NCBI RefSeq assembly: GCF_013387465.1
Contig: NZ_VYGV01000025.1
Span: forward strand, 1 to 64,000
DNA from: Hydrogenophaga aromaticivorans
GTDB taxonomy: Bacteria > Pseudomonadota > Gammaproteobacteria > Burkholderiales > Burkholderiaceae_C
DNA length: 64,000 nt
Reading direction: 5' to 3'
Shown here: positions 39,498 through 47,687 of the stretch, in pieces
Layout of the letters: each line of letters opens with the position of its first letter
How positions within the stretch are numbered: position 1 is the stretch's first letter
The notes under the pieces: model-generated
Databases searched by the model: none
The model's input: the letters and a program-made list of their open reading frames with translations, nothing else
What the model was told of the DNA's origin: nothing
Made by a program: the position numbers and the translations under genes

Positions 39498-40118
39498 ATG
39501 AACCACTCACTTCAAACCACCCCCACTGAGCCCGACGACAAGAGCCCGGTGCTGCGCCCAGCCATCGTGCTGTTCCTCGTGCTGAGCCTGGTCACCGGCC
39601 TGCTGTACCCGCTGCTGGTCACCGGCGTGGCGCAGGCGGTCTTTCCGCACCAGGCCAACGGCAGCCTGGTCCAGCGCGACGGGCAGACCGTGGGCTCCGA
39701 ACTCATCGGCCAGCCGTTCTCGTTGCCCGGCCACTTCTGGAGCCGCCCCTCGGCGACCGGGCCGATGGCCTACAACGCCGCCGCGTCCGGTGGCTCCAAC
39801 CTCGGTCCCAGCCACCCGGCGCTGGCCGAAGCGGTGCAGGCGCGCATCGTTGCGCTGCGCGCGGCCGACCCCGGCAACAACGCGCCCGTGCCCGTGGACC
39901 TGGTCACCGCCTCGGCCAGTGGTCTGGACCCGCACATCAGCCTGGCCGCAGCGCGTTACCAGGTGACACGTGTGGCGCGCGTGCGGGGTCTCCCTACCGA
40001 GCAGGTGAACGCCCTCGTCGACCAGCACACCGAGGGCGCGTGGCTCGGCTTCATGGGGGAGGCGCGCGTGAACGTGCTGGCCCTGAACCTGGCGCTCGAC
40101 GCCCAGGCCAAACCGTGA
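39498..40118 (+). CDS. kdpC: K+-transporting ATPase subunit KdpC
   Basis: A 206-aa protein with one N-terminal helix (about residues 19-42) and a periplasmic domain. Family patterns '[20 protein letters not shown]', '[17 protein letters not shown]' and '[20 protein letters not shown]' are present. It links KdpA and KdpB in the complex. Start at ATG 39498, 19 bases after kdpB. Confidence 0.96.
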   Translation: MNHSLQTTPTEPDDKSPVLRPAIVLFLVLSLVTGLLYPLLVTGVAQAVFPHQANGSLVQRDGQTVGSELIGQPFSLPGHFWSRPSATGPMAYNAAASGGSNLGPSHPALAEAVQARIVALRAADPGNNAPVPVDLVTASASGLDPHISLAAARYQVTRVARVRGLPTEQVNALVDQHTEGAWLGFMGEARVNVLALNLALDAQAKP

Positions 40119-40134
40119 GCGATGGCGGGTGACA

Positions 40135-42855
40135 ATGCCCCCAGCCATGACCGAGCCCTCCCGCCCAGACCCCGACGCCCTGCTCGCCCGGGTGCAGCAG
40201 GAAGAAGCGCGTGCGCGACGCGGCAACCTGAAGATTTTCTTTGGTGCCTCGGCCGGCGTGGGCAAGACCTACGCCATGCTGGCCGCGGCCCGCGTCGCCC
40301 ACGCCCAAGGCACACCGGTGATCATCGGCGTGGTCGAAACCCACGGCCGGCCCGACACCGAAACACTGGCGCGCGATCTGCCGCGCCTGCCCCTGCGGTC
40401 CGTGCCCTACCGGGGCCACCAGCTGCAGGAATTCGATCTCGACGCCGCGCTCGCCTTCGGCGCGTTGCACGATCAGGCGCTGGTGCTGCTCGACGAACTG
40501 GCCCACAGCAACGTGGCCGGTTCGCGCCACCCCAAGCGCTGGCAGGACGCCGAGGAACTGCTGGCCGCCGGCATCGACGTCTGGTCGACGATGAACGTGC
40601 AGCACCTGGAGAGCCTCAACGATATTGTCAGCGGCATCACGGGCATCCGCGTCTGGGAGACCGTGCCCGACCGCCTCTTCGATGAAGCCGACGAGGTGGT
40701 GGTGGTCGATCTGCCACCCGACGAGCTGCTGGAGCGCCTGAAGGCCGGCAAGGTCTACCTGCCGCGCGACGGCGACAACCGCGCCGAGCGCGCGGCGGCC
40801 AACTTCTTCCGCAAGGGCAACCTGCTGGCGCTGCGCGAGCTGGCGTTGCGCCGGACCGCCGACCGGGTGGACGACGAGATGCGCGCCTACCGCCAGGGCA
40901 GCGCCGACAAACCGGTGTGGCCCAACCGCGAAGCCCTGCTGGCCGCTGTGGGGCCCGACGCGCACGGCGAGAAGGTGGTGCGCAGCACCGCGCGCACGGC
41001 GGCCCAGCTCGGCGTGCCCTGGCACGCGGTGCACGTGGAAACCCCGGGGCGCCCCTTGGGCGAGGGGGCGCAACGCACACTGCAGCTCGCCGAATCGCTG
41101 GGCGCGACCACCGCCACCCTCTCCGCCCCCGACACCGCCACCGCCCTGGTGCGCTATGCGCGCGAGCACAACCTGGTGCGGCTGGTGCTCGGACGCCGCG
41201 CGCGCCGCTGGCCCTGGTCGCGCAGCGTGGCCGGCCGCATCGCCGCCCAGGCCGACGACCTCGACCTGGTGCAGGTGGGGAAACCGGCCACCGCCGAAAC
41301 GCGGCAGGCCACCGCGCCCGCGGAACGCGTTGAGGGGACCTGGCGCGGCTACCTGTGGGCGGCCGCAGTCTGCGGTGCCACCGCTGTGCTGGCGACGCCG
41401 CTGCTGGGCGTGCTGGAACTCAGCAACATCGTCATGCTGTTCCTGCTGGCCGTGGTGGGCGTCAGCCTGGTGTTCGGGCGGGGGCCGGCGGTGCTGGCCG
41501 CGTTCCTGGGCGTGGGCCTGTTCGATTTCTTTTTCGTGCCGCCGCGTTTCACCTTCGCGGTGAGCGACGTGGAATACGTGGTCACCTTCGGCGTGATGCT
41601 GGTGGTGGCGCTGGTGGTGGGCCAGCTCACCGCCGGCCTGAAGCAACAGGCCGAGGCGGCCACGCAGCGCGAGCACCGCGTGCGCAGCCTGTACGACATG
41701 TCTCGCGACCTGTCCGCCGCGTTGATGAACACGCAGGTGGCACAGATCGGTGCGCGGTTCCTCACCGGCGAGTTCGGCGCGCGCTCGGCCCTGCTCGTGG
41801 CCGACGAACACGACCGGCTGCAGACCATGGATGGTGCCACCGCGCCGGTGGACACCGCCGTGGCGCAATGGGCCTTCGACCGCGGCGAGGAAGCCGGCCG
41901 CGGCACCGACACCCTGCCCGCCAGTGCCTGCCTGGTGCTGCCGCTGAAGGCACCCATGCGCGTGCGCGGTGTGCTGGTGATCGAGCCACCGGGGCAGCGA
42001 CCCTGGGGCACCGAACAGCGCCGCCTGTTGCAGACCTGCGCCTCGCTGCTGGCGATTTCGCTGGAACGCATCCACTACATCGACGTGGCGCAGAGCAGCA
42101 CGGTGCAGATCGAATCCGAACGCCTGCGCAACTCGCTGCTCTCGGCCATCTCGCACGACCTGCGCACGCCCTTGACCTCGATGGTGGGCCTGGCCGATGC
42201 GCTGGAACTCACACCGCCGGGCCTGAGCGTGGCGCAGCGCGAGGTGGCCGGTGCCATGCGGCAGTCGGCCCAGCGCATGAGCGCGCTGGTGAACAACCTG
42301 CTGGACATGGCCCGCCTGCAGGCCGGCGCCGTGCAGCTCAACCGCGCCTGGCAGCCGCTGGAAGAGGTGATGGGCAGCGCGCTGGCGGTCTGCGACAGCC
42401 TGCTGGCCGGACGCGACATCCGCGTGGACCTGCCCGACGGGTTGCCGCTGCTGCACCTGGACGCCGTGCTGATCGAGCGCGTGCTGGTGAACCTGCTGGA
42501 GAACGCCAGCAAATACACCCCCGCTGGCAGCGACATCCACCTCTTTGCGCGCTCGCGCAGCGACACCGTGGTGCTCACGCTGGACGACCACGGCCCCGGT
42601 CTGCCCAGGGGACGCGAAGAGCGGGTGTTCGAGAAGTTCGAACGGGGTCAACGCGAGAGCGCCCTGCCGGGCGTTGGCCTGGGCCTGGCCATCTGCCGCG
42701 CCATCGTGGAGGCCCACGGTGGCACGATCGAGGGTCACAATCGCGAGGCAGGTGGTGTCGTGCAGGGTGCCCGCTTCGTCATCACCCTGCCGCGCGGCAA
42801 GCCGCCGTCCGACCTGGGAACCACCGCCGCCGCCGAGGAACCCCCCGAGCCATGA
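40135..42855 (+). CDS. kdpD: Osmosensitive K+ channel histidine kinase KdpD
   Basis: A 906-aa sensor kinase of normal length. The N-terminal KdpD domain has Walker A 'GASAGVGKTYAML' (about residue 38) and 'LDELAHSNVAGSRHPKRWQD'. A universal-stress-like domain follows (about 250-370). Four membrane helices lie at about 408-505. A GAF-like linker leads to HisKA with 'ISHDLRTPLTSMVG' (His at about residue 672) and ATPase boxes 'NLLENASKY' and 'GVGLGLAICR'. With KdpE it induces kdp when K+ is scarce. ATG 40135 follows a GGCGGG site by five bases; ATG 40147 is possible. Confidence 0.95.
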   Translation: MPPAMTEPSRPDPDALLARVQQEEARARRGNLKIFFGASAGVGKTYAMLAAARVAHAQGTPVIIGVVETHGRPDTETLARDLPRLPLRSVPYRGHQLQEFDLDAALAFGALHDQALVLLDELAHSNVAGSRHPKRWQDAEELLAAGIDVWSTMNVQHLESLNDIVSGITGIRVWETVPDRLFDEADEVVVVDLPPDELLERLKAGKVYLPRDGDNRAERAAANFFRKGNLLALRELALRRTADRVDDEMRAYRQGSADKPVWPNREALLAAVGPDAHGEKVVRSTARTAAQLGVPWHAVHVETPGRPLGEGAQRTLQLAESLGATTATLSAPDTATALVRYAREHNLVRLVLGRRARRWPWSRSVAGRIAAQADDLDLVQVGKPATAETRQATAPAERVEGTWRGYLWAAAVCGATAVLATPLLGVLELSNIVMLFLLAVVGVSLVFGRGPAVLAAFLGVGLFDFFFVPPRFTFAVSDVEYVVTFGVMLVVALVVGQLTAGLKQQAEAATQREHRVRSLYDMSRDLSAALMNTQVAQIGARFLTGEFGARSALLVADEHDRLQTMDGATAPVDTAVAQWAFDRGEEAGRGTDTLPASACLVLPLKAPMRVRGVLVIEPPGQRPWGTEQRRLLQTCASLLAISLERIHYIDVAQSSTVQIESERLRNSLLSAISHDLRTPLTSMVGLADALELTPPGLSVAQREVAGAMRQSAQRMSALVNNLLDMARLQAGAVQLNRAWQPLEEVMGSALAVCDSLLAGRDIRVDLPDGLPLLHLDAVLIERVLVNLLENASKYTPAGSDIHLFARSRSDTVVLTLDDHGPGLPRGREERVFEKFERGQRESALPGVGLGLAICRAIVEAHGGTIEGHNREAGGVVQGARFVITLPRGKPPSDLGTTAAAEEPPEP

Positions 42856-43544
42856 CCCCACCCGGCAGCCAGATCCTGATCGTCGAAGACGAGGCCCACA
42901 TCCGGCGCTTCGTGCGACTCACGCTGGTGGCCGAGGGCCACACGGTGCACGAGGCCGAGAGCTACCAGCGCGGGCTGATCGAGGCCGCGACCCGCCCACC
43001 CGATCTGGTCATTCTCGACCTGGGTCTGCCCGACGGCGACGGCGTGGAGCTCATCCGCGAACTGCGGCAATGGTCGTCCATGCCGGTGATCGTGCTCTCG
43101 GCCCGCAGCGCCGAAGCGAGCAAGATCGCCGCACTCGACGCCGGCGCCGACGACTACCTGGTGAAGCCCTTCGGCTCGGGCGAACTCAGCGCGCGTGTGC
43201 GTGCCCAGCTGCGCCGCCACCAGCAGCAAACGCCGGCCGGCGAGCCGCAGATCGCGTTCGGCGACATCCGCATCGATCTCGTGCGCCGCGTGGTGGAGCG
43301 TGCGGGCCAGGAGCTGCACCTCACCCCGATCGAATACAAGCTGCTGACGCACCTGGCCTCACAGCCCGACCGCGTGATCACCCACGCCCAGTTGCTCAAG
43401 GCCGTGTGGGGCCCCGGGCACCAGGAGGACATGCACTACGTGCGGGTGCACATGGCCAACCTGCGCAAGAAGATCGAGGACCAGCCTTCGATGCCCAAGC
43501 ACCTGATCACCGAAACAGGGGTCGGTTACCGGTTCAGGAATTGA
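42852..43544 (+). CDS. kdpE: Response regulator KdpE
   Basis: A 230-aa OmpR/PhoB-type regulator. Receiver: 'ILIVEDEAHIRRFVRLTL' with the phosphoacceptor Asp in 'LVILDLGLPDGDG' (about residue 55) and Lys in 'DDYLVKPFGSGEL'. The winged helix covers about 130-228 ('LTPIEYKLLTHLASQPDRVITHAQLL'). The ATG overlaps the kdpD stop (ATGA). It is the last gene of the operon and is followed by a repeat copy and a terminator. Confidence 0.96.
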   Translation: MTPPGSQILIVEDEAHIRRFVRLTLVAEGHTVHEAESYQRGLIEAATRPPDLVILDLGLPDGDGVELIRELRQWSSMPVIVLSARSAEASKIAALDAGADDYLVKPFGSGELSARVRAQLRRHQQQTPAGEPQIAFGDIRIDLVRRVVERAGQELHLTPIEYKLLTHLASQPDRVITHAQLLKAVWGPGHQEDMHYVRVHMANLRKKIEDQPSMPKHLITETGVGYRFRN

Positions 43545-43545
43545 T

Positions 43546-43628
43546 CCCCCCCGCCGCGCTGCGCGCGACCCCCCAGGGGGCAACGCGATGCGGCTCGGCA
43601 AAGCCGGTTCCGCCGCGTTCTGGGTGGG
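43546..43628. repeat. Dispersed GC-rich repeat after kdpE (copy H)
   Basis: Contains CCCCCCGCCGCGCTGCGCGC, CCCCCCAGGGGGCAACGCG and CGGCAAAGCCGGTTCCGCCG blocks, close to the copies at 14348 and 49932. Confidence 0.8.
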
Positions 43629-43629
43629 G

Positions 43630-43651
43630 CACCTCGCTCCGGAGGTGTTTT
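43630..43651 (+). terminator. Likely terminator of the kdp operon
   Basis: CACCTC and GAGGTG pair around a six-base loop and are followed by four T. Confidence 0.65.
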
Positions 43652-43688
43652 CTGGCCCTCCCCGTTCCCGCAGGGACGTCCCTTCAGG

Positions 43689-44678
43689 TCAACGCCCGGA
43701 GTTGGGTGCGGCCATCACCTTTTGTTCGTAGCGCGGGTACCACTGGGTCAGGCTGCGGTGCAGCTCAGCGGGTTGGGCGGCCCAGCGTTTGAAGCGTTCG
43801 GGCACGGGGGTGCCCAGCACTTCGCCGAGGTCGAGCCCGCGCTCGGCGCTCTCTTGCATCAACGTGGTGAGCCAGCGCAACCAGCCGCGCGTCTGCTGCA
43901 CACCGGCCAGACCCGTGTGCACCGGGCCGTGGCTTGGCACTACGGTTTTCACCGCACCGCTGGCGTGCCACTGCTCCAGCGCGTCGAGGCTGGCCAGCCA
44001 GGCGGCGAAGTCGGCGTGCGGTGTGGTCGGCACACGCTCGGCAAACACCAGCCCGCCGGCGAACAGCACGCCGGTGCGGTGGTCGAGCAGCACCAGGTCG
44101 TCGGCGGTGTGGCCGTGCAGGCGTTTGAGTTCCAGCTTGTGCTGGCCGAGTTGCAGGGTCTGCGGCAACACGGCCTCGCGCGCGGGGGTGGACTCTGTGC
44201 CGCGCATCCAGTCGCCGCAGAGTCGGTAGAGGTTGTCGGCGTAGGCCGTGCCTTCGGCCTGCATGCCGCTGATGCTGCCGGGCAGCGCCTGCGTGGGCCG
44301 GTCGGCCCAGGCCTGGTTGCCGAAGAAGTAGTCAGGGTGCAGGTTGAGTTCGATCACGCGTTGCACCGGCTCGCGCGTGATGCGCTCGATGGCGCGGCGC
44401 TGCTGCTCGCCGTACAGGCGCGAAGGCCCGGTGTTGATGACCACCACGCCCGCGCCGGTGGCGATGAAGGCGGTGTTGATGATGTTGCAGCCGTTGGCGC
44501 GGCTGAAGTCCTGCACCGCGCCTTCGATGACCCAGGTGCCTTCGGCGATCTGCCGCGGCTGCAGGTCGTAGTTGAAGGTGGCGGCGTCGGGCTTCGATGC
44601 CGGCGGAGGCACGGCGATGGTCTGAGCCTGCGCGGTACCCGCCAAGGCGAAGACGGCCGCGCAAAGCCAGCGCTTCAA
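43689..44678 (-). CDS. Quinoprotein relay system metallohydrolase 2 (MBL fold)
   Basis: A 329-aa exported metallo-beta-lactamase-fold protein. Start is TTG 44678, with a very strong ribosome site (GGAGG) seven bases before and a clean signal peptide 'LCAAVFALAGTAQAQ'; the ATG at 44744 that overlaps the SoxYZ-like stop gives an implausible leader. The first metal motif is 'ELNLHPDYFFGN', where the standard T-H-x-H-x-D-H has become L-N-x-H-x-D-Y; later His residues are in 'RLHGHTADDLVLLDH' and 'VVPSHGPVHTG'. Such SoxH-related proteins accompany SoxYZ-like carriers in PQQ loci. It is the last gene of the beta-propeller operon. Confidence 0.85.
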   Translation of the reverse strand: MKRWLCAAVFALAGTAQAQTIAVPPPASKPDAATFNYDLQPRQIAEGTWVIEGAVQDFSRANGCNIINTAFIATGAGVVVINTGPSRLYGEQQRRAIERITREPVQRVIELNLHPDYFFGNQAWADRPTQALPGSISGMQAEGTAYADNLYRLCGDWMRGTESTPAREAVLPQTLQLGQHKLELKRLHGHTADDLVLLDHRTGVLFAGGLVFAERVPTTPHADFAAWLASLDALEQWHASGAVKTVVPSHGPVHTGLAGVQQTRGWLRWLTTLMQESAERGLDLGEVLGTPVPERFKRWAAQPAELHRSLTQWYPRYEQKVMAAPNSGR

Positions 44679-44740
44679 TGAGATACCTCCGCCCTGAGGG
44701 CTGCGGTGCGAGCTTGCTTGGGAACGGCCCTGCGCTGCGC

Positions 44741-45544
44741 TCATGCCCCCACCTCGGCATCGATGCGGTTGCCGTTGTTGTCGCGACCGATCAGTCGCAG
44801 ACCCGGGACCGCCTGCGGTGGCAGTTCGAAGGTGATGAGCGGGTTTTCCGACACCGGTTCGTGCAAGGTCAGCTTCCACCAGGCCTGGCCCGTGCTGTCC
44901 ACCAGCTGCAGGTCTTCGATGTAGAAAGCCGGAATGCCGGCGACCAGGCCGGTGTCCATAGGGTGCATCACGCGCACACGCAGGCGCCGGCTGCCTTCGA
45001 GCACGTTGTTGAAAAAGCGCGCCTGCACCTGGCCCAGGGTCTTGCTCCAGGAACCGTCGGCGCGCGTGAGGCCGGGCACCGTGCAGCCGCCGCCCGCCGC
45101 CTGCACCCAGGTGCTGCCCACGTGCCACTGCCCGTCTTTGGTTTGAACGAAAGCGCGCACCGGCGAAGCCTGCTCCATGCGGATGCGGAATGCCAGCATG
45201 GGAAGCGCGCGCAGGGGCTCGAAGTCCAGCACCTGGCGCACCGGGTTGCGGTCCACCGCCACGCGGATGCGCGCGACTCCGCCGCCCACCTTGTCGAGTC
45301 CCCGCGCGTCCACCAGCAGCGGCACGTTCATCGCGTCGTCGGCAAAGGCCGGGCCCTTGATCACCACCGCGTCGGAGAACTTCGCCATGGCCTTGCCGAT
45401 GGTCTGCTCGCGCAGGCTGGGGTACTGCATGGAGCCCAGCGGATCGCCACCGGTCTGGTCGTCCTGCGCTCGCAAAGCAGCGGGCAGCAGCGCCCCGAGC
45501 AAGCCGCTGGCCAGCAACTGCCTGCGTTGAAAAAACCGCGTCAT
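44741..45544 (-). CDS. Quinoprotein-associated SoxYZ-like carrier protein
   Basis: A 267-aa exported protein. N-terminal signal includes 'RRQLLASGLLGALLPAALRAQ'. The first domain resembles SoxY, with the carrier Cys in 'AAGGGCTVPGL' (about residue 150), and the second (about 170-262) resembles SoxZ, with 'VRVMHPMDTGL' and 'HEPVSENPLITFELP'. It is thus a natural SoxY-SoxZ fusion, known from PQQ loci. In Sox systems the Cys carries sulfur intermediates; here the cargo is unknown. The ATG overlaps the permease stop (ATGA). A longer frame exists upstream but only as antisense/overlap of the permease gene. Confidence 0.85.
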   Translation of the reverse strand: MTRFFQRRQLLASGLLGALLPAALRAQDDQTGGDPLGSMQYPSLREQTIGKAMAKFSDAVVIKGPAFADDAMNVPLLVDARGLDKVGGGVARIRVAVDRNPVRQVLDFEPLRALPMLAFRIRMEQASPVRAFVQTKDGQWHVGSTWVQAAGGGCTVPGLTRADGSWSKTLGQVQARFFNNVLEGSRRLRVRVMHPMDTGLVAGIPAFYIEDLQLVDSTGQAWWKLTLHEPVSENPLITFELPPQAVPGLRLIGRDNNGNRIDAEVGA

Positions 45545-46386
45545 CCGCCGCCCCCTTTGGTCTTGACCCACCCGCGCTGCGGGTCGTAGCCCCAGAGCGC
45601 CGCCACAAAAAACACCACACCGCAGCCCACCACCACCGACCACGACAACGCCGTGAACTGCCCCACCAGCGCATAGCGCATGGCCTCGACCGCGTGGGTG
45701 AACGGGTTCCACTCAGCGAGGTGGAGCAACCACCACGCGCCCGACTCTTCGAGCTTCCACAGCGGGTACAGCGCGGGGCTGATGAAGAACATCGGGAAGA
45801 TCACGAAGTTCATGGTGCCGGCGAAGTTCTCCAGCTGTTTCACGTACACCGAGAGCATCAGCCCGAGCGCGGCGAGCATGGTGGCGCCGCAGGCCATGGC
45901 GACAAGCAGGCCCGGCAGGTTGGTCAGCGGCACCTCCACGCCAAAGGCCCAGGCGATGGCGAGGAACACCACCATTTGCAGCACCGACAAACAGGTGCCC
46001 GCGAGCAGCTTGAAGGCCAGCAGCCAGCCGCGCGCCAGCGGCGCGGTAAGCAGCAGGCGCATCACGCCCATCTCGCGGTCGTACACCATCGAGAGCGAGC
46101 TCTGCATGCCGTTGAACAGGGCGACCATGCCGAGCAGGCCGGGCACCATGTAGGCCTTGTATTCGATGTAGGTCTCATAGGGCGGCACGATGGCGACGCC
46201 GAACACGTTGTTGAAACCCGCCGAAAACACCACGAACCACAGCAGCGGCCGCACCAGCGCCGAGCCCAGGCGCGTGGGCTGGCGCAGGAAGCGGTTGAGC
46301 TCGCGGCCCACCACCGCGCGCAGGGCGCGCAGCAGGTGAACGGGCAGCGGGGGCGCTGCGATCGGTATCACGGACGCGACTTGCAT
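45541..46386 (-). CDS. ABC-2 type permease of the PQQ alcohol-oxidation system (PedC-like)
   Basis: A 281-aa membrane protein with six hydrophobic segments (about residues 45-68, 80-97, 122-150, 158-180, 188-210 and 245-265). The coupling segment 'MVYDREMGVMRLLLTAPLARG' (about residue 100) is typical of ABC-2 permeases. Related permeases are found in ped-type alcohol loci. The ATG has an AGGAG ribosome site and overlaps the end of the binding-protein gene by 19 bases. The matching ATPase is at 50073 on the other strand, so the transporter is encoded in two places. Confidence 0.87.
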   Translation of the reverse strand: MQVASVIPIAAPPLPVHLLRALRAVVGRELNRFLRQPTRLGSALVRPLLWFVVFSAGFNNVFGVAIVPPYETYIEYKAYMVPGLLGMVALFNGMQSSLSMVYDREMGVMRLLLTAPLARGWLLAFKLLAGTCLSVLQMVVFLAIAWAFGVEVPLTNLPGLLVAMACGATMLAALGLMLSVYVKQLENFAGTMNFVIFPMFFISPALYPLWKLEESGAWWLLHLAEWNPFTHAVEAMRYALVGQFTALSWSVVVGCGVVFFVAALWGYDPQRGWVKTKGGGG

Positions 46387-47687
46387 GCACTCTCCTGTTC
46401 ATCGACACCCAGCGTGTCGAGCACTTCTTTCGGGTGCAACACGCCGTCGAGTGGCGCGGTGCCGACCACGCCGTCCACATGGCTCAGGAACAGCGGCTGG
46501 CGCAGCTGGCCGTCCCAGGCGCGAAACGACAGGGTGCGGCCCTTGAAGCCGTCGAGCGTGGTGCTGCCGCCGCGCAGCGCCTTGAGCTGCTGCGCCACCG
46601 GCGCCTTCGGGTTCTCGGCGAGCACGGTGGCCACCGCGCGGCCTGCAGCCCAGGCCGCCCAGTCAGGACCCTGCATCGACCGGTCCACCAGCTTGCCAAA
46701 GCGGCGCGTGAGTTGCGGGCCGCCGTACCGCTCCCACTGCGGGTGCCAGGCCGTTGCCACCAGGCCGTTGGCACCGACCACCGGGCGCGGCCACTGCGTG
46801 GCGTAGGGCAGCAAACGCGCGAACTCGCCGTCGCTGTCCATCACCGCCACCACCTCGTGTTCGCGGTCGCCGGTGAGCAGGCGCGTGTTGCCGAGGTCGC
46901 GTTCGCGCGGGTCGCCGGTGAGCTTGAACGGCTTCTGCGCCACGACCTTGATACCAAAGCGTTTGGCCGAGCGGTTGAAGGCCTCGGTCATCAGCGCGTC
47001 GCCGGGCAACGGACCCTGCAACAGCAGCGCCTTGCGCCAGTTGCGCGCGGCCAGGTACTGGGCCAGCGCGTCGCCGAGCATGGCACGGCTGGGGGCGGTG
47101 TGCAGCAGGTGGGCGGCACACTGGGCGCCGCGCAGGCTGTCGTCGTCCAGCGCGGCGTTGAACACGATGGCACCGCCCAGTGCAGCGGGCGTGGCCTGCA
47201 CCAGCGCGCGCAACTCGGCCAGCGGCAGATCGGCCACCACGTGCTGCACCCTCAAAGCCTTCAGCTCGGCCAGCGCCTTGGGCAGCGCAGCGGCGTTGAG
47301 CAAGACCACGTCCTTCACCACCAGCTCCAGCCCGGCCGCATCCAGCTCAAATGCCGAATCCTCCGCCGCCAGTTTCACGCCGTCGATGGCGCGGCCGGTC
47401 GGGTGACCCGGATAGGCCTTCTCCATGCGGCGCGGCGCGTGCCGCGGATCGCCGTCGAGTGACACCACCGCGATGGTGACCTTGGTGGCCGCGAAAGAGG
47501 GCAAAGAAACAAGACCCGAAACGCCCAGCAAAGCCAACCCGCAGGCGCGCCACAGACCCAAACCCAGAATGCCGCGGAACTGGCTTCGCCAGGCCGTAGG
47601 CATTGCCCCTTGAGGGGCGGAGCGGCCACTTGCGTCATCGACATTCGCCGATGCCGGGGAAGTGGGCAAGCGACGGGGGTGGGTCAT
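46368..47687 (-). CDS. ABC substrate-binding protein of the PQQ system, repeat-derived N-terminus
   Basis: A frame of 439 codons. The mature part is a type I periplasmic binding fold: 'KVTIAVVSLDGDPRHAPRR' at the start, 'LAAEDSAFELDAAGLELVVKDVVLL', and 'YLAARNWRKALLLQGPLPGD'. It fits the binding proteins linked to PQQ alcohol dehydrogenase systems. The start codon overlaps the beta-propeller stop (ATGA at 47684-47687), but the first 40 or so residues include a dispersed repeat (47572-47632). The ATG at 47603, with AAGGGG six bases before it, may be the real start; the signal segment is 'GLWRACGLALLGVSGLVSLPSFA'. Confidence 0.8.
   Translation of the reverse strand: MTHPRRLPTSPASANVDDASGRSAPQGAMPTAWRSQFRGILGLGLWRACGLALLGVSGLVSLPSFAATKVTIAVVSLDGDPRHAPRRMEKAYPGHPTGRAIDGVKLAAEDSAFELDAAGLELVVKDVVLLNAAALPKALAELKALRVQHVVADLPLAELRALVQATPAALGGAIVFNAALDDDSLRGAQCAAHLLHTAPSRAMLGDALAQYLAARNWRKALLLQGPLPGDALMTEAFNRSAKRFGIKVVAQKPFKLTGDPRERDLGNTRLLTGDREHEVVAVMDSDGEFARLLPYATQWPRPVVGANGLVATAWHPQWERYGGPQLTRRFGKLVDRSMQGPDWAAWAAGRAVATVLAENPKAPVAQQLKALRGGSTTLDGFKGRTLSFRAWDGQLRQPLFLSHVDGVVGTAPLDGVLHPKEVLDTLGVDEQESACKSRP
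47572..47632. repeat. Dispersed GC-rich repeat at a coding 5' end (copy I)
   Basis: Has AACTGGCTTCGCCAGGCC and GCCCCTTGAGGGGCGGAGCGG, like 14330-14372. It codes for residues about 19-39 of the binding protein frame. Confidence 0.72.

Noticed and set aside
40051-42861. A 936-codon open frame opposite kdpD
   Set aside because: KdpD on the plus strand has every family motif. The antisense frame has typical shadow composition (Gln, His, Ala, Gly).
43545-43688. Extension of a plus-strand frame past kdpE as a new gene
   Set aside because: The stretch is a dispersed repeat and a terminator; no start or ribosome site.
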